This document shows positions 18,807 through 29,065 of a stretch of 48,388 bases of DNA, piece by piece; within the stretch, counting starts at the first letter, position 1, and every line of letters begins with the position of its first letter. Position numbers and translations under genes: made by a program. The stretch spans positions 1 to 48,388 of the forward strand of contig NZAZ01000010.1 in NCBI GenBank assembly GCA_002686255.1, given 5' to 3'. Under the pieces are notes generated by a model. It had not been told where the DNA came from and searched no databases. It worked only from the letters and a program-made list of their open reading frames with translations. Source of the DNA: Rhodospirillaceae bacterium. GTDB lineage: Bacteria; Pseudomonadota; Alphaproteobacteria; Rhodospirillales; Casp-alpha2.

Positions 18807-18826
18807 GGTCCCACCCCCTGGATATG

Positions 18827-18863
18827 TAATCCGTCAGTTAATATACATAATCCGTCAGTTAAT
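18827..18863. repeat. 16-bp direct repeat at the pyrH 3' end
   Basis: TAATCCGTCAGTTAAT occurs perfectly at 18827-18842 and again at 18848-18863, a 21-base period. The second copy covers the last two pyrH codons and its stop, so the first copy is a downstream duplicate that includes a second stop codon. It fills most of the pyrH-frr gap. Confidence 0.7.
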
Positions 18864-19571
18864 GATCGTATAGGTGCCGTCGCCGAATACCACCTCGGCG
18901 AAACCTCCCGGATTGTGAATGGAAAACACCAGGATTGGAACCTCGTTTTCGCGCGCCAGGGTGATGGCCGAGGCGTCCATGACCCTTAAATCCCGGGTCA
19001 GGACCTCTTGATAGGTCAGTTTGTCGAAACGTTTGGCCTTTTTGTTCTCTTTCGGATCCGAATCATAGACCCCGTCAACTTGCGTTCCCTTCAGCAGGGC
19101 ATCGCAATTCATTTCCACGGCCCGCAACGCCGCCGCCGTGTCGGTGGTGAAGAACGGGTTGCCCGTCCCCGCCGCGAAGATCACTATCCGTCCCTTTTCC
19201 ATGTGGCGGACGGCGCGGCGGCGGATATAGGGTTCACAGACGGTGGCCATGGGGATGGCCGATTGCACCCGTGTCGGCACACCCTTGTCTTCAAGGGTGC
19301 TTTGCACCGCCAAGGCGTTGATCACGGTCGCCAGCATGCCCATGTAATCGGCGCTGGTGCGTTCGACCCCCTTGGCCGCCGACGATACGCCGCGAAAGAT
19401 ATTGCCGGCGCCGATGACCAAACAGATTTGCACGCCTTTGTCATGGACGCCTTTGATCTCATCGCAGATCCGCTCGATGGTGTCCGGGTCGATGCCGTAT
19501 TGACGGTCCCCCATCAGGCCCTCTCCGGAGAGCTTCAACAGGATGCGCCGGTATTTTAGCGTCGATGGCAT
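18855..19571 (-). CDS. pyrH: UMP kinase
   Basis: PyrH phosphorylates UMP to UDP with ATP, feeding both RNA precursors and UDP-sugars such as UDP-GlcNAc used by LpxA. The 238-residue protein belongs to the amino-acid-kinase fold, not to NMP kinases. Visible motifs are [11 protein letters not shown] near the start, G-A-G-N-I-F-R-G, and [16 protein letters not shown]. It lies in the conserved rpsB-tsf-pyrH-frr order, 121 bases downstream of tsf. Confidence 0.97.
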   Translation of the reverse strand: MPSTLKYRRILLKLSGEGLMGDRQYGIDPDTIERICDEIKGVHDKGVQICLVIGAGNIFRGVSSAAKGVERTSADYMGMLATVINALAVQSTLEDKGVPTRVQSAIPMATVCEPYIRRRAVRHMEKGRIVIFAAGTGNPFFTTDTAAALRAVEMNCDALLKGTQVDGVYDSDPKENKKAKRFDKLTYQEVLTRDLRVMDASAITLARENEVPILVFSIHNPGGFAEVVFGDGTYTIIN

Positions 19572-19692
19572 GATCGTGTTCCGTTCTATTTAAACGTTTC
19601 GTGCCAATGGCTTAAAGGGCGCAACGGGGTCGTCAATTAGGTCGCTATTCACCACCATCGGCGGAGTCCGGATACAATTCCAGCCGCCCTTT

Positions 19693-20619
19693 TCAAGTGC
19701 CGATGGCGGCGGCGACTTCGGCGGCTAAATTCTCTTTCTTCTTTTCAATACCCTCGCCGAGGACGAACAAACCGAACGCCGATACGGAAATTGCCGCCCC
19801 TGATTCCTTGGACGCCTCTTCCAGGACAATTTCGACCTTGGTTTCGCCGTCGATGACGAAGGTCTGATCGAGCAGGCAGACTTCTTCAAAATACTTGCGC
19901 ATTCGGCCCTCGACCATTTTTTCGATGATCTCTTCGGGCTTTCCGGTTTCACGCGCCTGTTGGGCGAGGATTCCGCGTTCACGCTCGACCGCCGCCGGGT
20001 CCAGGCCGCCGCGGGAAACGGCCAAGGGCTTGACCGCCGCCACATGCATGGAAATCTGCTTGCCGAGGGCCTCCAGCGTTGTCGCATCGGCTTCCGATTC
20101 CAGGGCCGTCAACACCCCGATCCTGCCCAGCCCGGAGGCCAGGGAATTGTGCACATAGGACGCCATAACCCCTTGGCCGACCTCGATAACCTGGATCCGG
20201 CGCAACGACATGTTCTCGCCGATGGTGGCCATCAGATGGGTCAATTGTTCTTCGACCGTGCGTTCGGTTCCGGGGTAGGCGGCGGCCTTCAGGGCGTCCA
20301 GATCGCCGCCCGATTCGAGGCCCAGGCCGGCCGTCGTTTTGACGAATTCCTGGAATTCCTCGTTGCGGGCAACGAAATCGGTTTCGGCGTTGACTTCGAC
20401 CAAAGCGCCGGCGGCGCCGTCGATGGAAACCCCGACCAGGCCTTCCGAAGCTACCCGGCCCGCCTTCTTGGCCGCCGCCGCCAGGCCCTTGGCGCGAAGC
20501 CAGTCAACCGCCGCCTCATGGTCGGCGTCGGTTTCGACGAGCGCCTTCTTGCAATCCATCATCCCGGCGCCGGTCTCATCGCGCAGCTTTTTGACAAGGG
20601 CGGCGGTGATTTCCACCAT
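19693..20619 (-). CDS. tsf: elongation factor Ts
   Basis: EF-Ts exchanges GDP for GTP on EF-Tu. The 308-residue protein starts with the UBA-like domain ([24 protein letters not shown]) and has the core signature [11 protein letters not shown] near residue 80. I chose the ATG at 20619, which has AAAGG just upstream and matches the family N terminus; an in-frame start 45 bases earlier adds residues not seen in the family. It follows rpsB after 87 bases. Confidence 0.97.
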   Translation of the reverse strand: MVEITAALVKKLRDETGAGMMDCKKALVETDADHEAAVDWLRAKGLAAAAKKAGRVASEGLVGVSIDGAAGALVEVNAETDFVARNEEFQEFVKTTAGLGLESGGDLDALKAAAYPGTERTVEEQLTHLMATIGENMSLRRIQVIEVGQGVMASYVHNSLASGLGRIGVLTALESEADATTLEALGKQISMHVAAVKPLAVSRGGLDPAAVERERGILAQQARETGKPEEIIEKMVEGRMRKYFEEVCLLDQTFVIDGETKVEIVLEEASKESGAAISVSAFGLFVLGEGIEKKKENLAAEVAAAIGT

Positions 20620-20706
20620 CTTAAACCTTTTAGTTAATAATCGCCTATAAGGCGATGAAATCACTCATAAACAATCAACCGGAAATCCTTAATCCCGGGT
20701 CCGGAA

Positions 20707-21894
20707 TTATTTCTTGGCCTGTTCTTCCCCCTTGTCGGCGTCATCCTTTTTTCGGCCTTCGTCATCATCCCCTTTGGCTGGCTTTTTGGCCGATTTTTCG
20801 GGTTCGGATTTCTTCGCTTTCGCGGGTTCTTTTTTCCCGGCCGGGGCGGGTTTCTTCTTGTCCACCGGCTTAGACTTAACCACCGGCTTGACCGCCGGCT
20901 TAACCATCGGCTTGGCCGCCGGCTTAACCACCGGCTTGGCCACCGGCTTGACCACCGGCTTGGCCGCCGGCTTGGCCATCGGCTTGTCCATCGGCTTGGC
21001 CGCCGGCTTGGCCATCGGCTTGTCCATCGGCTTGTCCACCGGCTTGACCTTTTTCGCCGCCGGCTTTTCGGCTTTTGTTTCAGGCTTCTCTTCGGTCTTC
21101 TGTTCCGGTTTCCTGGCCCCTGGCCTTGCCGGCTGTTTGACCTCCTTCGGCAGTTTCTCCACCGGTCCTTCGGGCGATTCGCCCAAATCCTTGCCGGCGC
21201 TGGTGATTTCCTGCTGGATGCCGTCCAGCACGGCGTCGACCATCAGTTCGCAATAAAGGTCGATGGCGCGGATGGCGTCGTCGTTGCCGGGCACCGGAAA
21301 GTCGATTCCTTCGGGTTTGCTGTTGGAATCGATGATTCCGACAACGGGAATGTTCAACTTATTGGCTTCGGCGACGGCAATGGCCTCCTTATTGGTGTCG
21401 ATAACCACCAGAATATCGGGCAAGGCCCCCATTTCCTTGATGCCGCCCAGGGCCCGTTCGAGCTTGGTCCTTTCCCGGGTCAGGCCAAGAAGCTCTTTTT
21501 TGGTCAGGCCAACGGCTTCCCCCGCCAACTGTTCGTCCAGGTCCCGCAAACGCTTGATGGAATTTGAAATCGTCCGCCAGTTGGTCATCATGCCGCCGAG
21601 CCAACGGTGATTGACGTAACACTGGCCGCACCGTTTGGCGGCTTCCGAGACCCTGTGCGTGGCCTGGCTTTTAGTGCCGACGAACAGCACCCGCCCGCCG
21701 GCGGCGACGACGTCGCGGACGGCGACCATCGCCTGATGCAATAGCGGCACCGTCTTCTCCAGGTCGATGATGTGAATTTTGTTGCGGACCCCGAAAAGAT
21801 ACGGGGCCATCTCCGGGTTCCAGCGCCGCGTGTTATGTCCGAAATGAACGCCAGCTTCCAGGAGCTGGCGCATGGTAAAGGCGGGAAGCGCCAT
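20707..21894 (-). CDS. rpsB: 30S ribosomal protein uS2 with a long repetitive C-terminal tail
   Basis: uS2 is a late-assembling small-subunit protein needed for bS1 binding. Residues 1-230 are an ordinary uS2 ([13 protein letters not shown]; the conserved [10 protein letters not shown] at 98-107). The protein then runs on to residue 395 with a Lys/Pro/Ala/Glu-rich, presumably disordered tail. Residues 284-339 are fourteen tandem K-P-x-x units, followed by a mixed-charge end ([11 protein letters not shown]). Typical uS2 is 235-260 residues, though some alphaproteobacteria carry moderate extensions. I chose the ATG at 21894; an in-frame start at 21984 adds 30 non-family residues. The tail is in frame with normal codon use, so it is not a frameshift artefact. 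Confidence 0.96.
   Translation of the reverse strand: MALPAFTMRQLLEAGVHFGHNTRRWNPEMAPYLFGVRNKIHIIDLEKTVPLLHQAMVAVRDVVAAGGRVLFVGTKSQATHRVSEAAKRCGQCYVNHRWLGGMMTNWRTISNSIKRLRDLDEQLAGEAVGLTKKELLGLTRERTKLERALGGIKEMGALPDILVVIDTNKEAIAVAEANKLNIPVVGIIDSNSKPEGIDFPVPGNDDAIRAIDLYCELMVDAVLDGIQQEITSAGKDLGESPEGPVEKLPKEVKQPARPGARKPEQKTEEKPETKAEKPAAKKVKPVDKPMDKPMAKPAAKPMDKPMAKPAAKPVVKPVAKPVVKPAAKPMVKPAVKPVVKSKPVDKKKPAPAGKKEPAKAKKSEPEKSAKKPAKGDDDEGRKKDDADKGEEQAKK
20878..21045. repeat. coding 12-bp tandem repeat (KPxx units) in rpsB
   Basis: Fourteen imperfect 12-bp units, on the coding strand of the type AAGCCGATGGCC, encode [16 protein letters not shown] and similar tetrapeptides. A higher-order repeat [12 protein letters not shown] appears twice in a row. 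Such arrays change length by slippage or recombination, so copy number may differ between strains. Confidence 0.85.
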
Positions 21895-22016
21895 GGTCTT
21901 AATCCTTCTCCGGTTCTGCCTCCGCGGACTCGGTCCTGCCACTGGGCCGGACACCGGAACGGCGAGTTGACGAATTTGCGTCATATACCGTACGTCCGCG
22001 TGTGAAATCGGCGGGA

Positions 22017-22045
22017 TTCATAGCTTTTGGGGCCGCTGATTGCAA
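22017..22045 (-). promoter_or_regulatory. possible rpsB promoter
   Basis: On the minus strand TTGCAA (22045-22040) and TATGAA (22022-22017) are separated by 17 bases, in the gap between the dnaE stop and rpsB. Transcription would begin near 22010, leaving a leader of about 115 bases, a reasonable length for a regulated ribosomal-protein leader. Both hexamers are imperfect. Confidence 0.35.
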
Positions 22046-22063
22046 GCGCAAACCCAGAGTCTT

Positions 22064-25000
22064 TTACAGTTCCCGCGCCTCGACGATGCCGGGAACGGCG
22101 CGCACGAAATCCAGGAATTGCGGCGACACGGCGTACCCTTGCCGAAGCTCCACTTCCACTTCGCCGCCGTCTTCCAGCCGTGTGATAAGCCTGACCTGCC
22201 CTTCCCCCCGCCGGCCGGCGGCCAAGACCTCGCGCAAGGCGGCCAGGGGAGCCTTGGAATCGACGACAATCGCCAAACCGGCGGCGGCCCCGGCGGCGGC
22301 GCGGTCCAGGGGTTGAAGCTCGTGCACGGAGAAGCGCGCGGTTTCGCCCTCGAACTGCACCGTGGCGCGGATGAAATAGGTGCTGTCTTCCTCCAGTATG
22401 GCGCGGTGTTTGGCCAGGGTCTCGGAAAAGGCGATGGCTTCGAATTCGCCGGCGGTGTCTTCGAACGTCAAATAGGCGTAGCGGTTGCCCTTTTTCGACG
22501 TCCGTTCGCTGACCGCCAACAAGGTCCCCGCCATGCGCCGGGGGCCCGGCTTGCCGGCGGCGACGATGCTTTCGCATGTCTTGACTTTCAGCCTTTTGAG
22601 AATCTTCTCGAAATCATCCAGGGGGTGGGGTGAAAACCGGAAGCCGAAAGCCTCGCGCTCTTCCTTCAGGCGCTCCGGTTCAGGCCAGTCGGGAATTTCG
22701 GGCAGGGCCGGCATTTCCATGCCGGTCCCGGCTTCGTTGCCGCCGAACAACCCCATCTGGCCGCTGGAGCGTTCGCTTTGGGCGACGTTGGCGTGCCGAA
22801 GCAGCGTTTCGATGCCGTTAAAAACTTGCGCCCGGTTGGCGCAAAGGCCGTCGAAGGCGCCGGCCCGGGCAAGGTTTTCCATCTGCCGCTTGTTGACGAC
22901 ATGGGTATCGAGGCGCTGGGCTAAATCGAACAGGTCCCGGTAGGACCCGTTTTCCTGGCGCTCGCCGGCCAATTTCAACATCGCCGCTTCGCCGACGTTC
23001 TTGATCGCCGCCAGGGCATAGCGGATGGCGGGCTTGCCCCCGGTGTCCCGATCGACGGTGAAGGCGGCGCCCGAGGCGTTGACGTCCGGGCCCAAAAGCT
23101 CGATCCCGATTTTTTTCAGCTCGCGGCGGAAGACGTTGAGCTTGTCCGTATTGCCCATGTCCAAGGTCATCGACGCGGCCATGAATTCGACCGGGTGGTT
23201 GGCCTTCATGTAAGCCGTCTGGTAGGCGACCAGGGCATAGGCGGCGGCGTGGGATTTGTTGAAGCCGTAACCGGCGAATTTATTGACCTGTTCGAAAATA
23301 TCGTTGGCCTTGGCTTCGGGAACGCCCTTGGCTCCGGCGCCGTCGATGAAGGTCTGGCGCTGTTGCGCCATCTCGGAGCGGATTTTCTTGCCCATGGCCC
23401 GGCGCAGGATATCGGCGCCGCCCAGCGAATACCCCGACAGCTCCTGGGCGATCTGCATCACCTGTTCCTGATAGATCATGATGCCGAAGGTTTCCTTGAG
23501 GATTCCTTCGAGCGTCGGATAGAGGTAATCCGGCGGTTCCTCGCCGTGCTTGCGCTTTATGTAACTGGGGATGTTGTCCATCGGCCCGGGGCGGTAAAGG
23601 GCGACGACGGCGATGATGTCCTCGAAGGTATCGGGCTTGAGCTTCTTCAAAACGTTGTCGCGCATGCCCGACGATTCCAATTGGAACACCCCGGTGGTGT
23701 CGCCCCGCCCTATCATTTCGTAGGTTTTGCGGTCGTCTAGGGGGATGTTGGCGATGTCAAGGCCGTGGCCCGCGTCGCCAACCATCTTTTCCGCCTGTGC
23801 CAGCACGGTAAGGGTCTTGAGGCCCAGGAAATCGAACTTCACCAGACCCGCCATTTCGACGTATTTCATGGAAAAACCGGTCACCGGCATGTCCGAGCGC
23901 GGGTCGCGGTAAAGCGGAATCAAATGGTCCAGCGGCCTGTCGCCGATGACGACGCCGGCGGCGTGGGTCGAGGCGTGCCGGTAAAGGCCTTCCAGTTTCC
24001 TGGCGATATCGATCAGCTTTTCGACCGCCGGGTCGTCCAGGGCCATTTTCCTGAGCAGCGGTTCGGCCTTCAGCGCCTCGTCCAGGGTCGGCGGGTTGGC
24101 GGGATTGAACGGAACCAGCTTGCAGATCTTGTCGACGTAGTCGTAGGACATTTCCAGGACCCGGCCGACGTCGCGGAGCACGGCCCGGGCCTGCAGCTTT
24201 CCGAAGGTGATGATCTGGGCCACGTGGTCGCGCCCGTATTTTTCCTGGACGTAATGGATCACCTCGTCGCGGCGGTCCTGGCAAAAGTCGATGTCGAAAT
24301 CCGGCATCGATATCCGCTCCGGATTGAGGAAGCGTTCGAACAGGAGCCCGAACCGCAACGGATCGAGATCGGTGATCAGCAGCGCCCAGGCGACGACCGA
24401 ACCGGCGCCCGACCCGCGCCCGGGGCCGACGGGGATGGCGTTCTCCTTCGCCCAATGGATGAAATCGGCAACGATCAGGAAGTACCCCGGATAGCCCATG
24501 TCGACGATGATCTTGAGCTCGTAATCGAGGCGCTTGCGGTAGGGATCGGCCACATGGGCGCGCTCGTCTTCGGTCATGCCGGGTCGGAAAATCTGGGCTT
24601 GCAGGCGTTCCTCCAGTCCCGTTTCGGCCTGGGCCTTCAATTCCTCCTCCTCGCTCCGGCCTTCGCCGCAATCATAGGGCGGCAGGATGGGCGCCCGGGG
24701 CTCGACCATGAAGGCCGTCCGCTTGGCGATAACCAGGGTATTTTCGACGGCTTCCGGCAGGTCGGCGAAAAGCGCCCGCATTTCGTTGCCCGATTTGAAG
24801 CCGTGGTCCGGAGTCAGCCGGCGTCGGTCGGCGGCCGAAAGATAGGCCCCCCCGGCGATGCAGATCAGGGCGTCGTGGGCTTCGTGCATGGCGGCGTCGG
24901 CAAAGAAGGCTTCATTGGTGGCCACCAGCGGCAGGTCCATGTCGAAAGCCAAATCGACAAACGCCGGCTCGGTTTCCTTTTCCTCTTGCAGCCCGTGACG

Positions 25001-25555
25001 CAAAAGTTCCACGTAAAGCCGCCCGGGAAAGACGGCGGCGAGTTTTTCGAGGATCGCCCGCGCGGCATCGGCCTGGCCATCCAGCAACTGCCGTCCCACC
25101 GGTCCCTTTGGCCCGCCGGTAAGGGCGATCAACCCGTCTGAGTATTCCTCAAGGACCGCCATCGGGACCTGGGGGTCGGCGGCTTCATCCAGATAGGCCC
25201 GATGCATCAGTTTCAGGAGGTTGTGGTAGCCGGTTTCGTCCTTGACCAGCAGCACCAGCGGATCGGATTCAGAGGCTCGTTCCGAACTGCCCTGGGCGCC
25301 TTCATGGACTCCGTTTCCCCGTCGTGGCCGGTCGCGGGTGACGTTCAGTTGGCAGCCGATGATCGGCTGCACGCCGGCCTTGGCGGCGGCGGCAGAGAAT
25401 TCCAAGGCCCCGAACATGTTGTTGGTATCGGTGATCGCCACCGCCGGCATTTTCTTGACCCGGCACAGTTCAAGAAGCTGGCTGATGGGGATGGCGCCTT
25501 CCGAAAGGGAATAGGCGGTATGGACGCGCAAGTGAACGAAATCGGCATGGGCCAT
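22064..25555 (-). CDS. dnaE: DNA polymerase III alpha subunit
   Basis: DnaE is the replicative polymerase catalytic subunit. The 1163-residue protein begins with the PHP domain (F-V-H-L-R-V-H-T-A-Y-S-L-S-E-G-A). The palm domain shows P-D-F-D-I-D-F-C-Q-D-R-R near residue 417, with the catalytic aspartates, and G-P-G-R-G-S-G-A-G-S before it. Fingers, the beta-clamp-binding region (Q-M-G-L-F-G near 945) and the OB domain follow. Length and motif order match the replicative DnaE1 rather than the shorter error-prone ImuC/DnaE2 type. It stands alone between lolD and rpsB with its own upstream region, which carries two perfect DnaA boxes. Confidence 0.97.
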   Translation of the reverse strand: MAHADFVHLRVHTAYSLSEGAIPISQLLELCRVKKMPAVAITDTNNMFGALEFSAAAAKAGVQPIIGCQLNVTRDRPRRGNGVHEGAQGSSERASESDPLVLLVKDETGYHNLLKLMHRAYLDEAADPQVPMAVLEEYSDGLIALTGGPKGPVGRQLLDGQADAARAILEKLAAVFPGRLYVELLRHGLQEEKETEPAFVDLAFDMDLPLVATNEAFFADAAMHEAHDALICIAGGAYLSAADRRRLTPDHGFKSGNEMRALFADLPEAVENTLVIAKRTAFMVEPRAPILPPYDCGEGRSEEEELKAQAETGLEERLQAQIFRPGMTEDERAHVADPYRKRLDYELKIIVDMGYPGYFLIVADFIHWAKENAIPVGPGRGSGAGSVVAWALLITDLDPLRFGLLFERFLNPERISMPDFDIDFCQDRRDEVIHYVQEKYGRDHVAQIITFGKLQARAVLRDVGRVLEMSYDYVDKICKLVPFNPANPPTLDEALKAEPLLRKMALDDPAVEKLIDIARKLEGLYRHASTHAAGVVIGDRPLDHLIPLYRDPRSDMPVTGFSMKYVEMAGLVKFDFLGLKTLTVLAQAEKMVGDAGHGLDIANIPLDDRKTYEMIGRGDTTGVFQLESSGMRDNVLKKLKPDTFEDIIAVVALYRPGPMDNIPSYIKRKHGEEPPDYLYPTLEGILKETFGIMIYQEQVMQIAQELSGYSLGGADILRRAMGKKIRSEMAQQRQTFIDGAGAKGVPEAKANDIFEQVNKFAGYGFNKSHAAAYALVAYQTAYMKANHPVEFMAASMTLDMGNTDKLNVFRRELKKIGIELLGPDVNASGAAFTVDRDTGGKPAIRYALAAIKNVGEAAMLKLAGERQENGSYRDLFDLAQRLDTHVVNKRQMENLARAGAFDGLCANRAQVFNGIETLLRHANVAQSERSSGQMGLFGGNEAGTGMEMPALPEIPDWPEPERLKEEREAFGFRFSPHPLDDFEKILKRLKVKTCESIVAAGKPGPRRMAGTLLAVSERTSKKGNRYAYLTFEDTAGEFEAIAFSETLAKHRAILEEDSTYFIRATVQFEGETARFSVHELQPLDRAAAGAAAGLAIVVDSKAPLAALREVLAAGRRGEGQVRLITRLEDGGEVEVELRQGYAVSPQFLDFVRAVPGIVEAREL

Positions 25556-25614
25556 GGAAGAAGGATTCCACAGTGCGATGCTTAAGTCACCATATCTTGT
25601 GTCATGACTTTAAG

Positions 25615-25646
25615 TTATCCACAAGAAATTCCGATTCTGTGGATAA
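25615..25646. promoter_or_regulatory. inverted pair of perfect DnaA boxes upstream of dnaE
   Basis: TTATCCACA at 25615-25623 and its exact complement TGTGGATAA at 25638-25646 flank 14 bases. Both match the strict R1-type DnaA box. They lie 60-91 bases upstream of the dnaE start, in the only noncoding gap between lolD and dnaE, which suggests that DnaA controls dnaE transcription. The pair can also form a hairpin in RNA read from either strand. Confidence 0.6.
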
Positions 25647-25714
25647 AAATAAGGCGCGGAAATAGAAACCGAATTATTGGATGAAAAATCGAAATCCGTC
25701 GTGGCCGGGGCGGT

Positions 25715-26395
25715 TCAGGCGTCCACCAGGCGCCCCTCTTCCAGGCGCACCGCCCGGTCCATGCGCGACGCCAGTTCCGGATTGTGGGTGCCGACCAGCG
25801 CCGCCAGCCCGGCGCCCTTGACCAGTTTCAACAGCACCTCGAACACGTCGGCCGCCGTCGCCGGATCCAGGTTGCCGGTCGGCTCGTCGGCCAACAAAAG
25901 CGTCGGCTTCGAGGCCAGCGCCCTGGCGATGGCGACGCGCTGCTGCTCGCCGCCGGAAAGCCTGGCCGGGCGGTGCTTTTCGCGCGCTTCCAGCCCCATC
26001 CAGCCGAGGATTTCCTTGGCTCGTTCACGTGCCTGGCGGCGGCCGAGGCCCGAAATGATGCCGGGAATGGCGACGTTTTCCAGGGCCGAGAATTCCGGCA
26101 GCAGATGGTGATACTGATAGACGAAGCCAAGATGATCGCGGCGCATGGCCGTGCGGGCGTCGTCGTCCATGCCGTTGCACGACTGCCCGCCGATGGCGAC
26201 GTCGCCGGCGTCAGGCGGCTCCAGAAGCCCGGCGATATGAAGAAGCGTCGACTTGCCGGCCCCCGACGGCCCGACAAGGGCGACGATCTCGCCCTTGTTG
26301 ACGGCCAGATCGACGCCGCGCAGGATTTCCAGGTCCAGGCGTCCCTGATGGAAGGTGCGTTTTACCCCGGTTAGGTCGAGAACCCGCTCACTCAT
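25715..26395 (-). CDS. lolD: lipoprotein-releasing ABC transporter ATPase LolD
   Basis: LolD powers extraction of outer-membrane lipoproteins from the inner membrane and their transfer to LolA. The 226-residue ATPase has Walker [10 protein letters not shown], signature [15 protein letters not shown], Walker [13 protein letters not shown] and the switch His in G-T-H-N. It belongs to the MacB/LolD/FtsE subgroup, and the preceding lolC-type gene, overlapping by eight bases, decides the role. Confidence 0.95.
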   Translation of the reverse strand: MSERVLDLTGVKRTFHQGRLDLEILRGVDLAVNKGEIVALVGPSGAGKSTLLHIAGLLEPPDAGDVAIGGQSCNGMDDDARTAMRRDHLGFVYQYHHLLPEFSALENVAIPGIISGLGRRQARERAKEILGWMGLEAREKHRPARLSGGEQQRVAIARALASKPTLLLADEPTGNLDPATAADVFEVLLKLVKGAGLAALVGTHNPELASRMDRAVRLEEGRLVDA

Positions 26396-27632
26396 AGCGA
26401 AGCGCCTCCGCCGGGTCCAAACGCGCGGCGCGCCAAGAGGGATAAAGGGTGGCCAGAAACGACAACCCCAATCCCATCACCACCACGGAGACGACTTCCG
26501 ACGGATCGACGACCGCCGGCAGTTGCGACAGGAAATAGATTTCGGCGGCGAAAAGCTCGGTCCCCGTCAGCCCCTGAATCCATTGGCGGATGGTTTCGAT
26601 GTTTTCGGCGAACGCCAGGCCGAACCCGAACCCGGCCATGGTGCCGATGGTGCCGACCGACGCGCCGGCGATGAAGAAGATGCGCATGATCTGCCCCTGG
26701 GTGACGCCCATGGTGCGCAGGATGGCGATGTCCTTGCCCTTGTCCTTGACCAGCATGATCATGCTGGAAATGATGTTGAAGGCGGCGACGACGATGATCA
26801 GCGTCAGGATCAGGAACATGACGTTGCGTTCGACCTGGATGGCGTTGAAGAAGCTGGCGTTGACGCGCTGCCAGTCATGGATGCTGGCCTGGCCCTTCAA
26901 CGCCTTGTTGATGCGCCCGGCGACGGTGGACGCGTTGTCGGGATCGCCGATGAAGACTTCGAGGTTGGAAACCGCGCCCGGCAGCTTGAAATAGATCTGG
27001 GCCGCCTTGAGCGGCATGAAGACGAAATTGGAATCGTATTCGAACATGCCGATCTGGAAGGTGGCGACGACACGATAGGCCTTCATCCGGGGCACGGTGC
27101 CAAACGCGGTGGCGTTGCCCTTGGGCGAAATCAGGGTGATCTTGTCGCCGATGGCCAGCCCCATCTTGGTCGCCATCCGGGCGCCGATGATGACCGCGTT
27201 CGAGCCCTTGAATTCGGCGAATGAACCGGCCTGGATGTTGTCGGCGATGATCTTGCGGCGGCTCAGGTCGCGGGGCCGGAAACCGCGCACCACCGCCCCC
27301 TGGGCGACGCCGTTGGCGGTCGCCATGACCTGGCCCTCGACCATCGGCGAAACGATTTTGACGCCTTCGACGGTGCGCAGTTTTTCGGCGATGGGGTCGA
27401 AGGCGGCGATCCGGCTGGTTTGCCCGTAGACGCTCAGATGGCCGTTGATGCCGAGGATGCGGGTCAACAGTTCCTGGCGGAAGCCGTTCATCACCGCCAT
27501 GACGATAATCAGCGTCGCCACGCCGAGCGCGATCCCCATCAGCGAGAACCAGGCGATCACCGAAATGAACCCTTCCCGGCGCCGGGCCCTGAGGTAGCGC
27601 ATCGCCACCATCCATTCGAATAAGGAAAACAA
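26388..27632 (-). CDS. lolC: lipoprotein-releasing ABC transporter permease, LolC/LolE family
   Basis: This is the permease partner of LolD. The 414-residue protein has one N-terminal membrane helix ([16 protein letters not shown]), a large periplasmic MacB-like domain (about 50-265) and three C-terminal helices from about 270, the LolC/E topology. I chose the TTG at 27632: it gives the family N terminus [18 protein letters not shown] and lies 17 bases after the proS stop. The first ATG (27611) would drop the conserved F-E-W; a longer open frame to 27770 lies inside proS. Only one permease gene is present, as is common in alphaproteobacteria, so it may act as a homodimer. Confidence 0.92.
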   Translation of the reverse strand: MFSLFEWMVAMRYLRARRREGFISVIAWFSLMGIALGVATLIIVMAVMNGFRQELLTRILGINGHLSVYGQTSRIAAFDPIAEKLRTVEGVKIVSPMVEGQVMATANGVAQGAVVRGFRPRDLSRRKIIADNIQAGSFAEFKGSNAVIIGARMATKMGLAIGDKITLISPKGNATAFGTVPRMKAYRVVATFQIGMFEYDSNFVFMPLKAAQIYFKLPGAVSNLEVFIGDPDNASTVAGRINKALKGQASIHDWQRVNASFFNAIQVERNVMFLILTLIIVVAAFNIISSMIMLVKDKGKDIAILRTMGVTQGQIMRIFFIAGASVGTIGTMAGFGFGLAFAENIETIRQWIQGLTGTELFAAEIYFLSQLPAVVDPSEVVSVVVMGLGLSFLATLYPSWRAARLDPAEALRYE

Positions 27633-27649
27633 GTCCTGGTTTCTCTCTC

Positions 27650-28963
27650 TCAGGCCGCCAGATTTTTGACGGCGTCTTCGGGGGTCACTTCCTGGCGTTC
27701 GCCGGTCGCCCGGTTCTTGACCTCGACGATACCGTCCTTCAGGCCCTTCGGCCCGACCACCACCTGCCACGGCAGGCCGATCAGGTCCATGTCGGCGAAC
27801 TTGACCCCGGCCCGGCCTTCGCGGTCGTCCATCAGCACGTCGACTCCGGCATCGATGAGTTTTTGATAGAGGTCATCGGCCGCCCCGTCGCAGGCGGAAT
27901 CCCCGGGCTTCAGGTTGATCAGCCCGGCCTGGAACGGGGCCACGGATTGCGGCCAGATGATGCCGTTATCGTCGTGGCTGGCCTCGATGATGCCGCCGAC
28001 CAGGCGCGACACGCCGATCCCGTACGATCCCATTTCGACGGTCACGTCCTCGCCGTCGGGACCGGTGACGATAGCGCCCATGGCCGCGGAATATTTGTTG
28101 CCGAAATAGAAGATATGGCCGACCTCGATGCCCCTGGCGACGACAAGATCGTCGCCGAGGGCTTTTTCGATTTCCGGGTCGCGGCGCTCGTCGGTGGCGG
28201 CGTAGTTTTCCGTCAAGCCACTGACGACGGTGGTTAAGTCGCCGTCCGGGTCCAGGTCCCATTTATTCAGGTCCATGTCTATGAAGTCCTTGTGACACGC
28301 GACTTCGCTTTCCCCGGTGGCGGCCAGGACGACGAACTCGTGACTCATGTCGCCGCCGATGGGACCGCTTTCGGCCTGCATGGGAATGGCGGTCAGGCCC
28401 ATACGCTTGAAGGTCTTGAGATAGGCGACGAACTGCTTGTTGTAGGTGGTCTTGGCGCCTTCGAAATCGAGGTCGAAGGAATAGGCGTCCTTCATCAGGA
28501 ATTCGCGCCCGCGCATGACGCCGAAACGCGGCCGAACCTCGTCGCGGAACTTCCACTGGATGTGATAGAGGTGCCGCGGCAGGTCGCGGTAGCTTTTGAC
28601 CGCGTCGCGGAAGATCTCGGTGATCTGTTCCTCGTTGGTGGGGCCGTAGAGCATGTCGCGGTCATGACGGTCGGTGATGCGGAGCATTTCCGGCCCGTAA
28701 GAGTCATAGCGCCCGCTTTCGTGCCACAGATCGGCCGGCTGGATGGTCGGCATCAGCATTTCATGGGCGCCGATGGCGTCCTGTTCCTCGCGGACAATCT
28801 GCTCGATTTTCTTCATCACCCGGAACCCCAGCGGCAGCCACGAATAGATGCCGGCCGAGGATTGCCGGATCATGCCGGCGCGCAGCATCAGCCGGTGCGA
28901 GGCGATCCGCGCCTCGGACGGCGTTTCCTTTAACGTCGGCAGGAAATATTGGGACAAGCGCAT
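27650..28963 (-). CDS. proS: prolyl-tRNA synthetase, short alphaproteobacterial form
   Basis: ProRS charges tRNA-Pro. The class II motifs are visible: motif 1 around [13 protein letters not shown], motif 2 around [17 protein letters not shown], and motif 3 around G-I-G-V-S-R-L-V-G. At 437 residues it lacks the INS editing insertion of about 180 residues found in the E. coli enzyme, as is usual for alphaproteobacteria and mitochondria; mis-charged Ala-tRNA-Pro must then be cleared by separate editing proteins. It precedes lolC by 17 bases and follows a 505-base region without an intact gene. Confidence 0.97.
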   Translation of the reverse strand: MRLSQYFLPTLKETPSEARIASHRLMLRAGMIRQSSAGIYSWLPLGFRVMKKIEQIVREEQDAIGAHEMLMPTIQPADLWHESGRYDSYGPEMLRITDRHDRDMLYGPTNEEQITEIFRDAVKSYRDLPRHLYHIQWKFRDEVRPRFGVMRGREFLMKDAYSFDLDFEGAKTTYNKQFVAYLKTFKRMGLTAIPMQAESGPIGGDMSHEFVVLAATGESEVACHKDFIDMDLNKWDLDPDGDLTTVVSGLTENYAATDERRDPEIEKALGDDLVVARGIEVGHIFYFGNKYSAAMGAIVTGPDGEDVTVEMGSYGIGVSRLVGGIIEASHDDNGIIWPQSVAPFQAGLINLKPGDSACDGAADDLYQKLIDAGVDVLMDDREGRAGVKFADMDLIGLPWQVVVGPKGLKDGIVEVKNRATGERQEVTPEDAVKNLAA

Positions 28964-29065
28964 GGCCGAAAACCCTGACCTCGGCGGCCCGAAAGAGGCG
29001 CGCCAAAAAGGAGTATGGAGTGAGGGAGAATTTAGGGAATGGCCCGGGCCTTGTCCATGTCGGGG

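Noticed and set aside
20878..21045. The rpsB tail as a frameshift or assembly artefact
   Set aside because: The frame stays open with a regular KPxx code and ends at a natural stop before tsf; an out-of-frame reading would not give such ordered tetrapeptides.
25556..25714. Replication origin suggested by DnaA boxes
   Set aside because: Only two boxes are present, there is no extended AT-rich unwinding region, and the usual origin neighbours (hemE, dnaA, parAB, gidA) are absent. Regulation of dnaE is the simpler reading.
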